Source of the DNA: Pseudomonas violetae | Lineage (GTDB): Bacteria > Pseudomonadota > Gammaproteobacteria > Pseudomonadales > Pseudomonadaceae | DNA: 64,000 nt | Reading direction: 5' to 3' | Assembly: GCF_023072615.1 (NCBI RefSeq) | Contig: NZ_JAKNRW010000013.1 | Coordinates: 59,142-123,141, forward strand | Shown here: positions 60,785 to 64,000 of the stretch, one piece after another | Position numbering within the stretch: position 1 is the first letter of the stretch | Layout of the letters: every line of letters starts with the position of its first letter | Translations under genes and position numbers: made by a program | The notes under the pieces: model-generated | Database searches by the model: none | Seen by the model: only the letters and a program-made list of their open reading frames with translations | Told to the model about the DNA's origin: nothing

Positions 60785-62460
60785 GGGATCGCCGATACGA
60801 CGAATCTCAGCGACCGAAGCTGAAGGGCTATTTATGGGGGGCAGCGATTCTCATCGCTATAGGGTTGGGGGTTTCAATATACGTGATTAGTGCGACGCCA
60901 TTTGAAGATTGGAAACCAAAGGAGATGGGTGCATTTATGCGTTGGGGAATCGCAGGTATTTTTGGTGTACTGGTGTTGGTTTACAGCGTTCACTGGTTTG
61001 GGAATGCCGTTGCTTTTGAGAAGGAACAACTTGCAGCGTACAGATCAGAGCTTTTGGCTAATCAATCTGCGCAAATCGCTACCCACGAGCGTACGTATTC
61101 ACTGGAAATACGAGGGGTGGGACTTGCGGTAAAAGGGTGGTATCAATCGTCGGTGTGGAGAGAAATTGAGAAAAAAGCAAACAATTTTGTCTCCATTTAT
61201 TCGCGCAGTCCCGAGGATTACAATGCCTCGGTGACATCCAGGACCAACACCAGCCGGCTTGCGATCCGAGCTGCGTTTACGCATTCAGCTAGCGACGCAG
61301 TTGCGTATTGGCCGATTCCTGTATTTGCATTGGGGCCACCGGATCCTTTTGAAACAGGTTTCAAAGCCGCTGGCTTGATCAATTCTGGTCGAAATGCTGC
61401 CACCTTGGGCGTTACGCAATTTCTCTGGCAAGACGACGAGAACGCCCCTCACGCACAGGCGATGCTCGAGCGGCTATTCGTATTTTTTGACGAGAACCCG
61501 CAAGTGCCTCAAGCGCTGATAGCGAGTAGGGATGGGGATGTCCCACGGGACATTTACCGAAAGCCAGGTACTTCCGCAATGCAGAACGTCCAAGTTGTAC
61601 CAACAGTTTTCGAAAGCGTCGCCGGTATTCTGGTCTCGCGTTCGGATCGTGTGGACCGTTATATCCGGCCTTTTGCAACCCAAGACTCGGAAGACAATCA
61701 AAACAAGAAGACGGACTTCGGCAAACTTTGGGCGTTCTACTGGGATCGCGACCGAGCGTTCATTGACTGGTATGAGAATGCACAGCGAGCAAAAGGGATT
61801 AAAAACCCAAGGGCTCCGAGCACCATGTCCTCAGCTTATTGGCAATCCCAACTCCCCACTCTCTGGAAAACCCTCAACAACCAAGGCCCCGGATACTTCG
61901 AGCCCTCCCCATGGTTGCCGGTACGCTGGGCCAACCATCAAGTCCAAGAGTTCGACCGTGCGCCGATCCTCGGCTACCTGCACCGCCCAATCAAAGTCCC
62001 GATGCGTGACGATAACGGCAAACTACTCAAACCCGCGCTCCAGGCGAAAGCCCTCCAAGCCGGCTGGCTACAGGCGCTCGAAACCCTGCCAAAGGGCGAA
62101 AAACCAGTTCGGGTTTTCTACGACAGCACCGACAACACCAAAGGTGAAATCGCCCTCACCATCGCACTGCACGGTCTAAACACCGATGGGCATGGCCTTG
62201 AGTTGGGCAACGTCGAAGAGGGCTACGACATCGGCCGTCGCTTGGGTAATACCGGTGTCAGCAGCGCCCTGGTCGAAATCAACCTTGCCACTATCGCCAG
62301 TTACAAGGACGGTGGAACCAGCGCGGTGGTTTACACCGGCGACGACGATAGCGTCACTGTACAAATGGTCCGCCCACCGGACGTAGCCCGCAAAGCGAAA
62401 AACCAGCAAACCCACGGCGTCGACCCCTTCGTCTTCCGCATGCCGGGACCAAGACCATGA
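60781..62460 (+). CDS. tla3: Tla3-like effector adaptor (DUF2875)
   Basis: A 559-aa protein with two N-terminal membrane segments (GYLWGAAILIAIGLGVSIYV and WGIAGIFGVLVLVYSVHWFG). A large domain follows (SLEIRGVGLAVKGWYQSSVW, AFTHSASDAVAYWPIPVFAL, WYENAQRAKGIKNPRAPSTM). This is the DUF2875/Tla3 pattern. P. aeruginosa Tla3 (PA0259) loads Tle3 onto VgrG2b. Here the gene lies directly after tle3 and is coupled to it and to the PAAR gene by ATGA overlaps. Up to about 61850 the DNA is AT-richer than the following part, which suggests a mosaic gene. Confidence 0.85.
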   Translation: MRDRRYDESQRPKLKGYLWGAAILIAIGLGVSIYVISATPFEDWKPKEMGAFMRWGIAGIFGVLVLVYSVHWFGNAVAFEKEQLAAYRSELLANQSAQIATHERTYSLEIRGVGLAVKGWYQSSVWREIEKKANNFVSIYSRSPEDYNASVTSRTNTSRLAIRAAFTHSASDAVAYWPIPVFALGPPDPFETGFKAAGLINSGRNAATLGVTQFLWQDDENAPHAQAMLERLFVFFDENPQVPQALIASRDGDVPRDIYRKPGTSAMQNVQVVPTVFESVAGILVSRSDRVDRYIRPFATQDSEDNQNKKTDFGKLWAFYWDRDRAFIDWYENAQRAKGIKNPRAPSTMSSAYWQSQLPTLWKTLNNQGPGYFEPSPWLPVRWANHQVQEFDRAPILGYLHRPIKVPMRDDNGKLLKPALQAKALQAGWLQALETLPKGEKPVRVFYDSTDNTKGEIALTIALHGLNTDGHGLELGNVEEGYDIGRRLGNTGVSSALVEINLATIASYKDGGTSAVVYTGDDDSVTVQMVRPPDVARKAKNQQTHGVDPFVFRMPGPRP

Positions 62461-62726
62461 CTCATCCCATCTGCCTTGGCGATCCGACCAGCAGCGGTGG
62501 CATCGTCGTGTCCTGCCAGCTTTCGAACACTCATCGGCTCAATGGCAAGACACCCGCTGTTTTAGGTGACAAGGCCACCTGCCCATCGCATCTGGGCATT
62601 TTCACTTTCGTAGAAGGCCATCCACGCAGGCGCATGAATGGCATTCCAGTGGTGCTGGAAGGTCATCTGCTGTCCTGCGGTTGTCACGGTGTGGCGACTA
62701 ATGCGTTGAACGTGCGGGTGGTGTGA
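62457..62726 (+). CDS. PAAR domain tip protein
   Basis: An 89-aa PAAR protein that sharpens the VgrG spike. Motifs are CLGDPTSSGGIVVSC, LGDKATCPSHLGIFTFVEGH and VLEGHLLSCGCHGVATNA. His and Cys residues near the end would bind the zinc of the cone. It overlaps the adaptor gene by four bases and is the last gene of the module. Confidence 0.9.
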   Translation: MTHPICLGDPTSSGGIVVSCQLSNTHRLNGKTPAVLGDKATCPSHLGIFTFVEGHPRRRMNGIPVVLEGHLLSCGCHGVATNALNVRVV

Positions 62727-62741
62727 GAGGGCCAACTTCAC

Positions 62742-63563
62742 TCAAGGCTGAAACGCCCCAATGAAAATCGCCGGGTCCACTCGCGCATCATTCAAGCTCA
62801 CATTCCAGTGCATGTGCGGGCCAGTTGCGCGGCCGGTGGCCCCGACTTTGCCGACTACGCCGCCGCGGGGCATTTGCTGGCCTACTTTCACGTCGATTTT
62901 CGACATGTGGCAGAACATGCTGATGAACCCCTGGCCGTGGTCGACGAACACGGTGTTGCCGTTGAAGAAGTAGTTGCCGATCAGGATCACCTTGCCGGCG
63001 GCAGGAGTCTTGATCGGGGTGCCGGCAGGCACGGCGAAGTCCAGGCCGGAGTGGGCGTTGCGTTCTTCGCCGTTGAAGAAGCGGCGCACGCCGAATTTGC
63101 TGGAGAGGGGGCCGTTGACCGGTTTGTCCAGCAGCAGGTTGCTCGGGGTGTTCGGGCTGAAGCTGCGGTAGGCCTGGATCTGTTCGGCCAGTTCGCCCTC
63201 GATGCGCTTGAGGTTGGCCGGGTTCGGATTGACCTGCTGGGTGTTTTTCAGGGTGATGTGCTGTTCCGGGTACTTCTTGGTGCCTACGGTGAATGTGAGG
63301 TTACGCCCACCGCTGCTGACTTGCTGGGTGCCCGGCTTGACCGTCAGCGGCACGCCGACGATGGCCAGCCAGTTGTTCTGTTCCTTGACCACCAGCACCG
63401 GTTTGCCCTGGTAGCTGGCCTTCGGCGCTTGGGCCGATGCTCCCAGATCCACCACCGCCACGCCGCCCGGCACCGGTTTGTTGAGCAGGCGGGTGATGTA
63501 GCTGTCGGCGTGGGCGTTGAAGGTAAGGCATAGCAACAACAGCGGTGCAAGAAAACGCGGCAT
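62742..63563 (-). CDS. M23 family peptidase (LytM type)
   Basis: A 273-aa exported protein with a signal peptide (MPRFLAPLLLLCLTFNAHA). The N-terminal half is a beta domain. The C-terminal LytM domain has the zinc motifs HSGLDFAVPAGTPI and GPHMHWNVSLN, plus GKVILIGNYFFNGNTVFVDH. All key His and Asp residues appear present, so it is likely an active peptidoglycan endopeptidase. Its start is three bases after the xseA stop. Confidence 0.93.
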   Translation of the reverse strand: MPRFLAPLLLLCLTFNAHADSYITRLLNKPVPGGVAVVDLGASAQAPKASYQGKPVLVVKEQNNWLAIVGVPLTVKPGTQQVSSGGRNLTFTVGTKKYPEQHITLKNTQQVNPNPANLKRIEGELAEQIQAYRSFSPNTPSNLLLDKPVNGPLSSKFGVRRFFNGEERNAHSGLDFAVPAGTPIKTPAAGKVILIGNYFFNGNTVFVDHGQGFISMFCHMSKIDVKVGQQMPRGGVVGKVGATGRATGPHMHWNVSLNDARVDPAIFIGAFQP

Positions 63564-63566
63564 GGA

Positions 63567-64000
63567 TCAATCCAGTAAAGAAAGGGTGACGGGCGTCAGG
63601 TGATTGTCTTCGACCCGGACTTGCAACTCGCCTTCGCCCAGCCTGGCTTTGAGGCGCTGGCCGGTGTGGGTCTGGGCGGCGTTGCGGATCGCGTTGCCGC
63701 GTTCATCCAGCAGAATGCTGTAGCCGCGGCCGAGGGTCGCCAACGGGCTGACCACGTGCAGGGTCTGCATCTGGCTTTGCAGCTGCATGCGCCGGCCTTT
63801 GAGACCTTCGCGTATGGCTCGGGGCAGGCGCTCGGCCAGGCTGTCGAGGCGCTGGCGCAACATTGCCAACTGCCGACCGGGATGCTGGCCGGCGAGGCGG
63901 GTTTCCAGGCGGATCAAGCGTTCGCGACGGGTGTTCAGGCTGCGCTCGAAGGCGCGGCGCATGCGCATGTCCAGGTCGTCCAGACGCTGCGCTTGCTGGC
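63567..64000 (-). CDS. xseA: Exodeoxyribonuclease VII large subunit, C-terminal part
   Basis: The last 144 residues of XseA, running off the right edge; the frame is open to base 64000. The coiled-coil region (LDDLDMRMRRAFERSLNTRR, ERLIRLETRLAGQHPGRQL) and the C-terminal tail VVSPLATLGRGYSILLDERG match the family. XseA with XseB degrades single-stranded DNA. The downstream M23 peptidase is probably co-transcribed. Confidence 0.92.
   Translation of the reverse strand, partial: QQAQRLDDLDMRMRRAFERSLNTRRERLIRLETRLAGQHPGRQLAMLRQRLDSLAERLPRAIREGLKGRRMQLQSQMQTLHVVSPLATLGRGYSILLDERGNAIRNAAQTHTGQRLKARLGEGELQVRVEDNHLTPVTLSLLD

Overview
The window looks like chromosomal DNA of a Pseudomonas of the fluorescens group. 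Genes are tightly packed and GC-rich with strong third-position G/C bias. The gaps carry REP hairpins with cores such as GAGCGGGCAAGCCCGCTC. Gene sets match Pseudomonas synteny: ndpA-hup-rlmF-valS-holC-pepA-lptFG, lepA-lepB-rnc-era-recO-pdxJ, and mltF-purL. An esterase has the catalytic residues S114/D168/H199 of the P. fluorescens carboxylesterase II family. No rRNA, tRNA, CRISPR array or insertion sequence was recognised.

Layout. 0-3 kb: an RND efflux adaptor and a truncated RND pump on the minus strand, headed by a 20-bp palindrome, then two small plus-strand genes. 3-6 kb: a Cys-cluster protein, a small exported protein, an acetyltransferase and a CheV coupling protein. 6-9 kb: a nitric-oxide response pair, norR and divergent hmp, with three NorR-type sites and a possible sigma-54 promoter between them. 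9-12 kb: a D-arginine catabolic operon (dauBAR). 12-14.3 kb: rhlB and a carboxylesterase. 14.3-19 kb: the aapJQMP amino acid ABC transporter. 19-21 kb: a GntR regulator with a CynX/NimT-type exporter.

21-29.3 kb: a chaperone-usher fimbrial cluster built on five DUF1120-type subunits. It is divergent from an orphan BvgA/EvgA-like response regulator. 29.4-33.4 kb: an NTF2-like protein, a GIY-YIG protein, a GST, a membrane-anchored glutaredoxin coupled to ndpA, and a HU protein. 33.5-50.7 kb: housekeeping genes (rlmF, valS, holC, pepA, lptF, lptG, lepA, lepB, rnc, era, recO, pdxJ, mltF). 51-55.2 kb: purL and a small NIF3-like gene.

55.4-62.7 kb is the main accessory region: a HigB/HigA-type toxin-antitoxin pair, then four genes joined by ATGA start/stop overlaps. 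These are a VgrG spike, a Tle3-like phospholipase effector, a Tla3-like adaptor with two membrane segments, and a PAAR tip. This is an orphan type VI secretion payload module. It has no obvious immunity gene, and its base composition changes inside the adaptor gene. 62.7-64 kb returns to core genes: an M23 peptidase and the 3' part of xseA.
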